Below are positions 1 to 8,336 of a stretch of DNA of 64,000 nucleotides, one piece after another. Numbering within the stretch: the stretch's first letter is position 1; each line of letters starts with the position of its first letter. A program made the position numbers and the translations under genes. The notes beneath the pieces were generated by a model. That model had not been told where the DNA came from. It searched no databases and saw only the letters and a list, made by a program, of their open reading frames with translations. The DNA comes from Planctomycetota bacterium (GTDB lineage: Bacteria > Planctomycetota > Phycisphaerae > UBA1845 > PWPN01): NCBI GenBank assembly GCA_022711465.1, contig JAKLEZ010000029.1, forward strand, positions 1 to 64,000, in the 5' to 3' direction.

Positions 1-46
1 CCCGCAATAATGCCGATACGCGCTGGTAGACCACTGCAGCGTTCAT
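1..46 (-). CDS. N-terminal fragment of an unidentified minus-strand gene
   Basis: Only about 15 codons are inside the window, reading MNAAVVYQRVSALLR before the left edge. A near-perfect ribosome binding site (AAAGGAGG on the minus strand, positions 54-61) lies eight bases upstream of the ATG, which is why I accept this as a real start. The residues are too few to name the protein. Confidence 0.45.
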   Translation of the reverse strand, partial: MNAAVVYQRVSALLR

Positions 47-479
47 CGAGGGCCTCCTTTCGAAGTGCTCGTTCAATCACTTCATCGGAGGTCCTCTGCG
101 CTTGCCTCAAATGGGGGGAGACTTCAGACGGGAAACCGGCGGCCGGAGCCTCGGCGGATCGTGGCGTGACGGGCAGACCTTGATGCCTGCTTGCTGTGGC
201 GAGAGCACCGGGCGTCTCGAAGCCGTCGCCCCGGCGAAGACCGTAGCCGTCGGGCACGCGGTCACCGTTGGCGTCGGGCTCATCCTGGCCAGGCGCGCCC
301 TTGCCGTGGCAATTGCAGGCTCGCACGCTCTCTGCATTCCTGCCGTAGTCGCCGATCCGTTCCCCACCGGCATTGATAACCTTCTTCACGCGACGGAAGA
401 AGACGACGCCCGGCGCGGCGGTAGTACGGACCTCAACGGGCACGGTATAATCATGCAGACCGTCCGACGGTGTTGCCGG
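2..479 (-). pseudogene. Possible decayed coding stretch with one Ca-binding-like motif
   Basis: A minus-strand frame stays open from about 479 to the left edge, with G or C in most third positions in its middle part. It contains the motif DANGDRVPDGYG, which resembles thrombospondin type 3 or dockerin-like Asp loops, preceded by CNCHGKG. It has no ATG (the first usable start is a GTG near 443) and it runs through the well-supported start of the next gene at 46. I therefore read it as a remnant or a chance open frame. The plus-strand frame at 102-485 is its antisense and is not supported. Confidence 0.2.
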
Positions 480-522
480 ACATGATCAACTCGGAAGCCT
501 CGGGCTTGGCAAGAGGGTTACC

Positions 523-1395
523 ATGCGCTGGAGAAACGACCGGCAAAGTGGGAATGTGGAGGATCGCAGAGGCATGTCGGTGGCTGGCCGGACCACCCTG
601 GCGGGAGGCGGCGCGGGGGTGATCATTATCGTCCTGCTCGGTTTGTTCCTTGGTGTGGATCCAAGCCGGCTGATGACCAACCTGCAGAGTACGCCGGAAG
701 GCGGGCCCGCAGCCCCCGCATCGCCGGGCGTGAGAGAGACCGGTGGTCCGGACGACGAGATGGCGAAGTTCGTCTCGGTTGTCCTCGCCGACACCGAGGA
801 CGTGTGGAACGAGGTGTTCCGACGGATGGGGAAGACCTACCGCGAACCGAAGTTAGTCCTGTTCTCAGGCGCGGTCAACTCGGCGTGCGGGATGGCCGAA
901 TCGGCAACCGGCCCCTTCTACTGTCCGGGCGATGAGAAGGTGTATATCGATCTGAGCTTCTATCAGGATCTGAAAAACCGCTTTCAGGCACCCGGGGACT
1001 TTGCCCAGGCCTATGTCATCGCCCACGAAGTGGGGCACCATGTGCAGAACCTGCTGGGCATCATGGATCGCGTCAACACCCAGCGTGCCCGGCTCACCGA
1101 ATCGGAGTCCAACAAGCTCCTCGTGCGTCTCGAACTGCAGGCGGACTTCTTTGCCGGCCTCTGGGCCAATCACGCCCACCGCATGAAGCAGATCATCGAA
1201 CCGGGCGATGTCGAGGAAGCGCTCAATGCCGCCACCGCGATAGGCGACGACCGGCTCCAGCGGCAGAGCCGCGGCTACGTGACGCCCGATTCGTTCACCC
1301 ACGGCACCTCCGCGCAACGGACGCGCTGGTTCCGCCGCGGGCTTGAAACGGGGGATCTGTCTCGGGGCGACACGTTCGCCACACCGGATCTGTGA
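523..1395 (+). CDS. ypfJ: Membrane-anchored neutral zinc metallopeptidase, YpfJ-type
   Basis: This 290-residue protein is a predicted zinc metallopeptidase of the YpfJ/KPN_02809 family (Pfam Zn_peptidase). The N-terminus (MRWRNDRQSGNVEDRRG) is the family hallmark. One transmembrane segment follows at about residues 25-45, then a low-complexity Gly/Pro/Ala linker and the peptidase domain. The zinc-binding HEVGHH motif is at residues 168-173, and an ELQAD motif near residue 204 gives a probable third ligand. The ATG at 523 follows AGAGGG at the usual distance. Length matches the family. The domain should sit on the periplasmic side of the inner membrane. The physiological substrate of the family is unknown. 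Confidence 0.9.
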   Translation: MRWRNDRQSGNVEDRRGMSVAGRTTLAGGGAGVIIIVLLGLFLGVDPSRLMTNLQSTPEGGPAAPASPGVRETGGPDDEMAKFVSVVLADTEDVWNEVFRRMGKTYREPKLVLFSGAVNSACGMAESATGPFYCPGDEKVYIDLSFYQDLKNRFQAPGDFAQAYVIAHEVGHHVQNLLGIMDRVNTQRARLTESESNKLLVRLELQADFFAGLWANHAHRMKQIIEPGDVEEALNAATAIGDDRLQRQSRGYVTPDSFTHGTSAQRTRWFRRGLETGDLSRGDTFATPDL

Positions 1396-1602
1396 ACGCC
1401 GCCGGCGGCGGCCGCCCTGCGCCGCTCACCTCGGCAACGCCTCGCCCGTCCGCCGGCACATCGCAGCCGGAGAAGTTGAGTGCTTTACGATACCGGCAGG
1501 CACCGCTACGATGGCGAACGGCGTCCTGGCCATGACGGGCGGGTCCGTTCCTGACGGCGGGCAACACGCCATGGTCGATGGAGCGCCTCAGGATGATGTC
1601 AC

Positions 1603-3075
1603 ATGAGCCATACGAGCGCTTTCTCCGGCCTCGAGCCCCAAGGGCTCTGGAAACACTTTGAAGCCTTCACCAGGATTCCGCGCCCGTCCGGCTCGGAGCA
1701 GGACATCGCGGCCTACGTATGCTCCTGGGCCGCCGAGCGGGGATACCCGGTCGTCCGGGACAAGGTCGGCAATGTGTGCGTCCACGTTCCCGGACGGGGC
1801 GCCCTGGCCGGGGCGGCCCCGATCGTCCTCCAAAGTCACCTCGACATGGTCTGCGAACGCAATGCGGATTGTCCCTACGACACCGCCAAGGGCACGATGC
1901 ACGTGGTGCGCAACGGTGACTGGCTCAGCGCCGAAGGGACCACGCTCGGGGCGGACAACGGCATCGGCTGCTCGGCCATGCTGCATGTGGCCGAGCTGGG
2001 GGATTTGGCCTGTGCCCCGCTCGACCTGCTGTTCACGCTCGACGAGGAGCGGGGACTCACCGGGGTCAAGCAGCTTGACCCGAACATGCTGCGCGGCCGC
2101 ACCTTGCTGAATCTGGATTCCGAGGACGAGACCACGGTCACCGTGGGCTGTGCGGGCGGCTGCACGACGTCGCTCCAGTGGTCTGACCGGCGCGAACCGC
2201 TCCCGGCCGGCTGGACGCAATCGGAATGGTCCGTGACCGGACTCAAGGGTGGGCACTCCGGGATGGACATCGACAAGAACCGGCTCAACGCGATCAAGGC
2301 CATGGCTCGGACCCTCCAGAGCCTTCTCCGGAGGCAGATCCCCCTGCGGTTGGCCAGACTGGACGGCGGAGACAAGAGCAATGCCATTCCTCGCGAATGC
2401 CGGGCGGCGGTCTGCCACCCGGCGGGCTCGAAGCAGGCCGTTCGCGAGGAGGTGGAGCGCACGCGGCAGACGCTTGCCGCCCAGTACGCCGGCCTGGACG
2501 ACAGCTTCAGGATCGGCATGTCGGAGCCGGCGCTGGACAAGACCGCGGGGCCGTTCACGCCGGACGGCACGCATCGCTTCCTGGACCTGCTGTGTGCCAT
2601 TCCGTCCGGCGTCATCGCCATGACTCCGGGAATCGTTGGGCTGGTAGAAACGTCCAACAACCTCTCATCGGTGCGCACGGATGCCGACGGCTTCAGGTTG
2701 GTCTGCTCGTCACGCTCGTCCAATGCCCAGGCCCTGGGCGAGGTACTCGATGCGATCCAGGCGCTGGCCCGAATGGCCGGCGCCACGGCCCAGAGAGGAG
2801 AAGGCTACCCCGGCTGGAAGCCAGACATGACTTCAAGAGCCCTGGCGGTCTTGAAGCAGACGTATCGCCGGCTCTTCAGCAAGGAAATCACGGTGATGGG
2901 GATCCACGCGGGCCTTGAGTGCGGCCTCATCGGCGAACGAATCCCTGGGATGGACATGATCTCGCTGGGACCGATGATTCAGGGTGTGCATGCACCAGGC
3001 GAGCGCGTCAACATCGCTTCCGTGGAGCGGTTCGCGCGACTGCTTGCGGCGGTGCTGAGCGATCTGTCACGATAG
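1603..3075 (+). CDS. pepD: Aminoacyl-histidine dipeptidase (M20C peptidase D)
   Basis: At 490 residues this matches PepD, the cytosolic M20 metallopeptidase that cleaves Xaa-His and other dipeptides. The di-zinc site is complete: SHLDMV (His79, Asp81), GADNGIG (Asp118), LDEERG (Glu148/149), LDSED (Asp172) and a C-terminal His in a conserved GIHAGLECG segment. The tail GPMIQGVHAPGE is also typical. The ATG is preceded by GGATGATGTCAC, a weak ribosome site. It is probably a single-gene unit. The 207 bases between it and the upstream peptidase contain nothing I recognise. Confidence 0.93.
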   Translation: MSHTSAFSGLEPQGLWKHFEAFTRIPRPSGSEQDIAAYVCSWAAERGYPVVRDKVGNVCVHVPGRGALAGAAPIVLQSHLDMVCERNADCPYDTAKGTMHVVRNGDWLSAEGTTLGADNGIGCSAMLHVAELGDLACAPLDLLFTLDEERGLTGVKQLDPNMLRGRTLLNLDSEDETTVTVGCAGGCTTSLQWSDRREPLPAGWTQSEWSVTGLKGGHSGMDIDKNRLNAIKAMARTLQSLLRRQIPLRLARLDGGDKSNAIPRECRAAVCHPAGSKQAVREEVERTRQTLAAQYAGLDDSFRIGMSEPALDKTAGPFTPDGTHRFLDLLCAIPSGVIAMTPGIVGLVETSNNLSSVRTDADGFRLVCSSRSSNAQALGEVLDAIQALARMAGATAQRGEGYPGWKPDMTSRALAVLKQTYRRLFSKEITVMGIHAGLECGLIGERIPGMDMISLGPMIQGVHAPGERVNIASVERFARLLAAVLSDLSR

Positions 3076-3078
3076 GCT

Positions 3079-3369
3079 CCTACAAGCCTTCGATCAGGTC
3101 GATCGCCCGGGCATCGGCCGGCAGCGGGCTTCGACCAGCCGGGCGTAGGCAACGGCCTTCTCTTTCCGCAACGCGACCGGATCCAACCCGAGCCCACGGC
3201 CTGGCAGGCAATCGGCGATTCCCAGTCCCCGGCGAACCCAGTCATCGTGATACAGCTGATCACTCAGGTCGATCCCGCGGCGGCCAGGGACCTCCTGATA
3301 GGCGCGACAGTGCAGAGACTCGGTGTCTGACAGGAGATCATCGAGGTCAAAGAGTACGGATGAGATCAT
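3079..3369 (-). pseudogene. Truncated, frameshifted HAD-family phosphatase
   Basis: The N-terminus MISSVLFDLDDLLSDTE carries HAD motif I (DLD), followed by the cap-domain start typical of beta-phosphoglucomutase-like phosphatases (HCRAYQEV, then RRGLGIADCLPGRGL). The annotated frame ends after PMPGRST near 3094. Shifting one base after PMPG restores the expected family continuation AIDLIEGL, which then hits TAG at about 3079. The rest of a normal protein of about 220 residues (motifs II, III and IV) is absent, and pepD lies directly beyond. I infer a gene broken by a frameshift plus deletion, so it should be inactive. Confidence 0.7.
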
Positions 3370-3390
3370 CGGGACGAGTGTACTGACGCG

Positions 3391-3412
3391 CGGGGGTGAA
3401 TCACAACCCCCG
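3391..3412. repeat. Short perfect inverted repeat between divergent genes
   Basis: CGGGGGT and ACCCCCG form a 7-bp stem with an 8-base loop in the gap between the HAD remnant and the activation-domain gene. There is no T-run on either strand, so it is not a typical terminator. It may be an operator or chance in GC-rich DNA. Confidence 0.3.
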
Positions 3413-3527
3413 GCAAACAGGTGCCTTTTCCCGGGCGGCTTTCCGCCGTGGCCACACCGGTTCTCGAGAGGTGACGCGCCGGCGGTGACCGATTAGAATG
3501 CGGTGAAGGCAATACGGGGTGCGGATA

Positions 3528-4217
3528 ATGGCAGTCACGATTCTCAAGGACATTCCCTTCGATCTCGGTGTTCCTGCGTTGCTGAAGAAGCTGCGGATCG
3601 ACGGGCGACCCGAATACGCGGAACGTTGCAGCCGCCTGGCACGAGAAGCCGCCCTGCACGCTCACCCCAAAGGAGCCTACCGGCTCGCTTACGTCGACTC
3701 CAAGGCGGAGGACGCCGTCGTCGTCAACGGTGTCACCCTGGCCAGCCGCATTCTCCGGGTGAACTTGGGAGACATCCATCGCGTTTTCCCCTTCGTGGTC
3801 ACCTGCGGGGTCGAACTCGAGGCGTGGTCGCAGACCATCACCGACATGCTGGAGCGGTTCTGGGCCGATACGATCATGGAGGAGGCGCTGCGACTGGCCT
3901 TCGAGACACTCACCGCGGACATGACCCGGCGGTATCAGTTGGGCAAGACCGCGATGATGAATCCCGGCTCGCTGGAAGACTGGCCGATCGAGCAGCAGAC
4001 CGGGCTGTTCAGCCTGCTCGGTGACGCCAGCGCGCAGATCGGCGTCAGGCTCACCGAGAGTTTCCTGATGGTCCCGATCAAGAGCGCCTCAGGGCTTCGT
4101 TTTCCCACCGAGACAGGCTTCGAGAACTGCCAGCTCTGCCCGCGTGAGAGGTGTCCGAACCGGCGAGCACCGTATGATGCGTCACTCCATGCACGCCGCT
4201 TCTCGGCGGCATACTAA
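3528..4217 (+). CDS. Stand-alone MetH-type activation-domain protein (corrinoid protein reactivation)
   Basis: The 229-residue protein resembles the vitamin B12-dependent methionine synthase activation domain, which binds S-adenosylmethionine and reactivates oxidised cobalamin. Recognisable parts are the TCGVELEAW segment, LTESFLMVP, KSASGLRFPTE and a Cys-rich tail (CQLCPRERCPNRRAPYD) seen in the stand-alone versions found with corrinoid methyltransferases. The ATG at 3528 has GGGGTG seven bases upstream; a GTG at 3519 is the alternative. No cobalamin-binding or methyltransferase gene is adjacent, so its partner is elsewhere or lost. The family call rests on motif memory and the exact partner is unknown. 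Confidence 0.7.
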   Translation: MAVTILKDIPFDLGVPALLKKLRIDGRPEYAERCSRLAREAALHAHPKGAYRLAYVDSKAEDAVVVNGVTLASRILRVNLGDIHRVFPFVVTCGVELEAWSQTITDMLERFWADTIMEEALRLAFETLTADMTRRYQLGKTAMMNPGSLEDWPIEQQTGLFSLLGDASAQIGVRLTESFLMVPIKSASGLRFPTETGFENCQLCPRERCPNRRAPYDASLHARRFSAAY

Positions 4218-4314
4218 AAAGAACCAGGGTGCGTCGGAATTCGCTTGACTTGCACCCTAACATAGACCAAACTTGCACCGTGCCGGCTACGCGGCGAATG
4301 CCGAAGGAGGAACC

Positions 4315-4668
4315 ATGGCCAGAGTCCAAGCGTTCTGTGGTCTGGATTGCGGCGAATGTGAGGCCTACACCGCCACCCAGACAAACGACCCGGCCGGGCT
4401 GGCCCAGGTGGCTCAGAAATGGACCCGGCAATACGGTGGGAAGGAGTATCGCGCCGACATGTGCGTGTGTGACGGATGCCCCTCGGGCAAGCGGATTAGC
4501 ACCGCCCACGCAGCCACGTGCGGCGTGCGAACCTGCGCCACCGCACGAGGGGTCCCGACCTGCGCTCATTGCCCGGACTACGGCTGCGAGACGCTCAAGG
4601 GCTTCTTCGCGTTCGCGCCCATCCTCCAGGACAAGCTGGAAGCGATCAGGAAGAAGCTTGGGGAATGA
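4315..4668 (+). CDS. DUF3795-like Cys-rich small protein
   Basis: A 117-residue protein with the DUF3795 pattern: an early FCGLDCGECEAY segment, then CVCDGCPSG, CGVRTCA and CAHCPDYGCETL. Four Cys pairs suggest a metal- or Fe-S-binding fold. The ATG at 4315 has a consensus AGGAGG five bases upstream and is preferred over the in-frame ATG at 4273. DUF3795 proteins are common in anaerobes and have no established function. It sits 97 bases after the activation-domain gene on the same strand and could be co-transcribed. Confidence 0.75.
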   Translation: MARVQAFCGLDCGECEAYTATQTNDPAGLAQVAQKWTRQYGGKEYRADMCVCDGCPSGKRISTAHAATCGVRTCATARGVPTCAHCPDYGCETLKGFFAFAPILQDKLEAIRKKLGE

Positions 4669-4890
4669 TCGCAGTCAGGGCGAGAGACAGCCTGGTCTGC
4701 TCAACGGTCAGCGGCGGTTTTCTCGCTCCCCGCAGGCATCCGGCCGCGTGAGAGATCTAGGCCGCCTGGTCGCCGGCGCATTTCGTGGGACGCGCATTCC
4801 GCCCTCCGCGACAGGCCGGCATGACCCACCGTCCGTCGCTGACGAGTCATGACTCACGGCCGGTCGATTCTCTATCGTCTGTACCTCTTG

Positions 4891-4909
4891 CATCCCGATC
4901 GTGGGGATG
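4891..4909. promoter_or_regulatory. Inverted repeat upstream of the fucosidase
   Basis: CATCCC and GGGATG are separated by seven bases, about 80 bases before the fucosidase start. A TTGCAT element immediately overlaps its left arm (4888-4893). The arrangement would fit a repressor operator over a -35 box, but no matching regulator gene is visible nearby. Confidence 0.3.
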
Positions 4910-4991
4910 TAACCTACCGGTATTCTTGTCGAGCGCACGGGCGACGTCGTTGCGTGCGGGTCCACAACCAGAGTCCTAGCGAGGTGCGACC

Positions 4992-6749
4992 ATGACTCGT
5001 AGCAGAGTACTGATGGCGGCGGCTCTTCTCGCGTCCGGCTTGACGGGCAGTGCCCTGGCCGCCGACGACGCCGCGGATCCCTATGCCCGCGAGACGCGAG
5101 AACAGCGCGACGCGCGCATGAAGTGGTGGCGTGAGGCCCGGTTCGGCATGTTCATTCACTGGGGCGTCTACTCTGTCCCGGCGGGCACCTACCACGACAA
5201 ACGCATCGGCGGGATCGGTGAGTGGATCATGAACTCGGCCAAGATTCCCTGCGCCGAGTACCAGGGCTTCGCCAAGCAGTTCAACCCCGTCAAGTACAAC
5301 GCAGATGATTGGGTTCGGATGGCCAAGGACGCCGGCATGAAGTACATCGTCATCACCAGCAAGCACCATGACGGCTTCGCCTTGTTCCAGAGCAGGGCCT
5401 CGAAGTGGAATGTCGTGGACGCCACGCCGTACGGGAAGGACTTGCTCAAGCCGCTGGCGGCGGCATGCGCCAAGCACGGGCTCAGGCTTGGATTCTACTA
5501 CTCGCAGGCCCAGGACTGGAACAACCCCGGTGGGGCGGCCGCGGGCGGGCACTGGGACAAGGCCCAAGACGGGAGCATGGACGACTACATTCGCAACGTG
5601 GCCGTCCCCCAGGTCAAGGAGATCCTGCTAAACTACGGAGACCTCTCCATCCTGTGGTGGGATACCCCGGTAGACATGAACCGGGAGCGAGCTGAGATGC
5701 TCATTCCCCTGCTTAAGCTGCGGCCGGGCATCATTCACAACAACCGCCTCGGCGGCGGATACCACGGTGACACGGAAACGCCCGAGCAGTTCATCCCCCC
5801 CACCGGCTACCCTGGCGGCCGCGACTGGGAAACCTGCATGACCATGAACGACACCTGGGGCTTCAAAAGCTACGACAACAACTGGAAGAGCACCGAGACG
5901 CTCATCCGAAACCTCGTGGACATCGCCTCCAAGGGCGGCAACTACCTGCTCAACATCGGACCCACATCCGAGGGCTTGTTCCCGGAGGCCTCGGTGGAGC
6001 GCCTCAAGGAAGTAGGCCGCTGGATGAATGCCAACGGCGAGTCGATCTACGCGACCTCGGCCAGCCCGTTCCGCCGTTTGGCATGGGGACGATGCACCAA
6101 GAAGGCCGGCTCCAGCGAAACGACATTGTACCTGCATGTGTTCCAATGGCCGTCGGACGGCCGACTGGTCGTGCCGGGCTTGAGGAACAAGGTCCTGGCC
6201 GCCGCCCTGCTGGCGGACCCGAAGAAGGAGCTCAAGCACGCGTCATCCGAGGCCGGCGTCGTGATCGAGGTTCCGACTTCCGCCCCGGATGCGATCTGCT
6301 CGGTGGTTACCTGCCGAATCGAGGGGCAGCCTGATATCGAGGCGGCTCTCATCATGCCCGGCCAGGATGGCTCAATCACGCTTCCGGCGGTTGAGGCCAA
6401 TCTACACGGCAAAGACCTCCGCTACGAAGCTGGTGAAAGCCACGACAACATCGGCTACTGGACGAACGGCGAGGACTACGTGGACTGGCAATTCCGCGCG
6501 AAGGAGTCGGGCAAGTACAAGTTGACGGCCACCATTGCGGCGATGGCTTCGGGTAGGTTTGAGGTATCCGTCGGCGATGCCCGTGTGCAGGCAACGTCGC
6601 CGAAGACGGGAAGCTACACCAAGTTCGAGATCGTGGAAGTCGGGGCGATCGAGTTACCCGCCGGGACCTTGACGCTGACGGTCAAACCAGCGAAGGAAGG
6701 CTGGCAGGCAATGAACCTACGGTCCGTGACTCTGACACCGATGAAGTAG
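4992..6749 (+). CDS. Secreted alpha-L-fucosidase, GH29
   Basis: At 585 residues this is a glycoside hydrolase family 29 alpha-L-fucosidase that releases terminal L-fucose from glycans. A signal peptide (residues 1-23, ending ALA) precedes the catalytic barrel, which begins with MKWWREARFGMFIHWGVYS. HHDGF (125-129) is conserved. The probable nucleophile is Asp224 in LWWDTP. After the barrel comes a beta-sandwich and, from about residue 450, a second beta-rich module (DYVDWQF to the end) that resembles a carbohydrate-binding domain. The start is supported by GCGAGGTGCGACC. This fits degradation of fucose-rich algal or mucin polysaccharide. No fucose catabolic genes are adjacent. Confidence 0.92.
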   Translation: MTRSRVLMAAALLASGLTGSALAADDAADPYARETREQRDARMKWWREARFGMFIHWGVYSVPAGTYHDKRIGGIGEWIMNSAKIPCAEYQGFAKQFNPVKYNADDWVRMAKDAGMKYIVITSKHHDGFALFQSRASKWNVVDATPYGKDLLKPLAAACAKHGLRLGFYYSQAQDWNNPGGAAAGGHWDKAQDGSMDDYIRNVAVPQVKEILLNYGDLSILWWDTPVDMNRERAEMLIPLLKLRPGIIHNNRLGGGYHGDTETPEQFIPPTGYPGGRDWETCMTMNDTWGFKSYDNNWKSTETLIRNLVDIASKGGNYLLNIGPTSEGLFPEASVERLKEVGRWMNANGESIYATSASPFRRLAWGRCTKKAGSSETTLYLHVFQWPSDGRLVVPGLRNKVLAAALLADPKKELKHASSEAGVVIEVPTSAPDAICSVVTCRIEGQPDIEAALIMPGQDGSITLPAVEANLHGKDLRYEAGESHDNIGYWTNGEDYVDWQFRAKESGKYKLTATIAAMASGRFEVSVGDARVQATSPKTGSYTKFEIVEVGAIELPAGTLTLTVKPAKEGWQAMNLRSVTLTPMK

Positions 6750-6774
6750 CCCTCGGCCAGCATCAGGGACGCAA

Positions 6775-6822
6775 CCCACTCCGGGGTCCCTCGGATAGCC
6801 CACTCCGGGCTCCCTGGGATAG
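6775..6822. repeat. Two tandem 24-bp direct repeats
   Basis: CCCACTCCGGGG(T)CCCTCGGATAG-type units lie head to tail just after the fucosidase stop, with two mismatches between copies. They sit in the 109-base gap before the convergent surface-protein gene. Function unknown. Confidence 0.6.
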
Positions 6823-6858
6823 CGTCGCATCACGGACAGCGGAAAATGGACCGCTGCC

Positions 6859-7980
6859 TCAGAAGGGTGCTTTGTCGCAGGCTGGATCGAGCAACGCGGA
6901 CATGGCCGGTCCGGTGTAGCAGCGCATGAATACCTGCAGGTCCGCGGACCCGATGGCGTTATCCGTTGCGCCGCCGATGCCGGTCAGGTCCATGCACTGA
7001 CAGTCGAGCGAGAGCGAACCGAACAGCCCTCCGAGGTCACCGTCACCGGTATAGCAGGCCTGGAAGACGCCGAAGTCGGCCTGGTCGACATCCGCATCGT
7101 CGTCCACGTCGAATACCGGATGGTGAGCGCATCGGCAAGCCGGATCGTCGCTGCAGGCCTCCAGATCGGCACAATCGGTCCAGCCGTTGTTGTCATCGTC
7201 AATTCCATTGCCGCAGATTTCTCCGGCAGAGCCCAGAGCATCGATCTCCCAGACGAGCGGGGACGTATTAGGCCGCGTAAGCGTGTCATCCACGCCCGTG
7301 AATGTGTTGATGCCGTCGAACGGGTCGCGCATCTGACCTTGAGTGTTGTCCACTCCGTAGAAGTAGAATCGCAGATGAGTCGCCCGCTTCGCCAGCGACG
7401 ATCCGGTGTCGTCGTAGAGGCGCAGGAGCGTGGACGCATAGGGTTTGTTTGGATCGCCGGAGATGTTCGCTCCGTTACCCAGGGAGTTGATGGAACCGGA
7501 TGGATCCGACTGGTAGTACCCCTGGTTCGGGCCGATAGGCGTGAAGTCCGTGCCGTTACTCGACGCGAAGACCTGAACGGTGCAGAAGATGCGGCCATTG
7601 GCGTCCTGATTGCCAGTGAAGACCCGGATCTCATCGATGTTCATCGGGCTGCCGAGATCATACACCGCCATCTTGACGGGCTTACCGTCCTGGGGGAAAT
7701 CGTTGAGCAGGCCGTAGTAAGGATGACCGTCGGCCCTGATGAGGACCTTGTCGTCGGTGAAGGCCGGCAACTGATCGGTGGGGTCAGTATTGACCGGATG
7801 CCAGCCCATGTCGCCGTCCTCGGTGGCGGCGATCCGGCCGGAGAGGAGATCCCCGGCCGCCACGGATCTCTCCAGACCGACTAGATAGGCGTCGCCGTGC
7901 GTCGTGGTTGAAATGATCGCGCCCCGGGTCGCCGGGCCCATCATTGCAGCCATCACCATCGCGATCAGGAATCGAAACAT
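6859..7980 (-). CDS. Secreted surface protein with Asp-rich dockerin-like C-terminus
   Basis: I place the start at 7980 because AGGAAGGAG precedes it and a signal peptide (MFRFLIAMVMAAMMGPATRGA) follows. The 373-residue product has an N-terminal beta-sandwich (residues about 30-240) resembling a discoidin-like fold, then a linker with CGNGIDDDNNGWTDCADLE. The C-terminal part carries two Asp-rich loops (DVDDDADVDQADFGVFQACYTG and a second ending FMRCYTGP) like the dockerin-type tails of planctomycete exported proteins. The beta-sandwich is clearly related to the divergently transcribed protein at 8337: both share NxxNGR(I/V)F, GYY, DDTG and VDNTQ. Role unknown, probably extracellular binding. 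Confidence 0.75.
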   Translation of the reverse strand: MFRFLIAMVMAAMMGPATRGAIISTTTHGDAYLVGLERSVAAGDLLSGRIAATEDGDMGWHPVNTDPTDQLPAFTDDKVLIRADGHPYYGLLNDFPQDGKPVKMAVYDLGSPMNIDEIRVFTGNQDANGRIFCTVQVFASSNGTDFTPIGPNQGYYQSDPSGSINSLGNGANISGDPNKPYASTLLRLYDDTGSSLAKRATHLRFYFYGVDNTQGQMRDPFDGINTFTGVDDTLTRPNTSPLVWEIDALGSAGEICGNGIDDDNNGWTDCADLEACSDDPACRCAHHPVFDVDDDADVDQADFGVFQACYTGDGDLGGLFGSLSLDCQCMDLTGIGGATDNAIGSADLQVFMRCYTGPAMSALLDPACDKAPF

Positions 7981-8071
7981 GGAATGCTCCTTCCTCGGGA
8001 CTGAAGTCCTCTTGCCAGCTCGCGCCCGACCACCCTCCTCAGGTTCCCAGATCCAGCTCCAGGCACGCCTT

Positions 8072-8100
8072 ACTGTAGCCAGATCGCACCCCCCCCGCAA
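8072..8100 (-). promoter_or_regulatory. Weak promoter candidate for the minus-strand surface protein
   Basis: On the minus strand TTGCGG (8095-8100) and TACAGT (8072-8077) are separated by 17 bases, about 90 bases before the start codon at 7980. The -35 match is poor and partly made of a G-run, so this is tentative. Confidence 0.25.
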
Positions 8101-8131
8101 GCCGCAATGTGCTCCCACGGCTATCGCGTTC

Positions 8132-8160
8132 TTGACAGAAAGGCCCCAAGATCAGAGAAT
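8132..8160 (+). promoter_or_regulatory. Promoter candidate for the PEP-CTERM gene
   Basis: TTGACA (8132-8137), a 17-base spacer and GAGAAT (8155-8160) form a sigma70-like promoter about 170 bases before the start at 8337. The -35 box is perfect and the -10 box matches four of six. With the minus-strand candidate it would make a divergent control region at 7981-8336. Confidence 0.45.
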
Positions 8161-8336
8161 ACCACCCCAAGAGGCGGGAGAAGCATGCGGGAAGTGAAGC
8201 ACCCCTCGACATGTCGGCCCGGCCTCATACCTTATACCTTGCGTGTCGCGGGCTTACGGCATGCACTTGTCGAGCCGTCAGGCCCGAGAGAATGGCCGTG
8301 TTTCGGCCAGGTCACCTAATTCCAGGAGGACATGAG

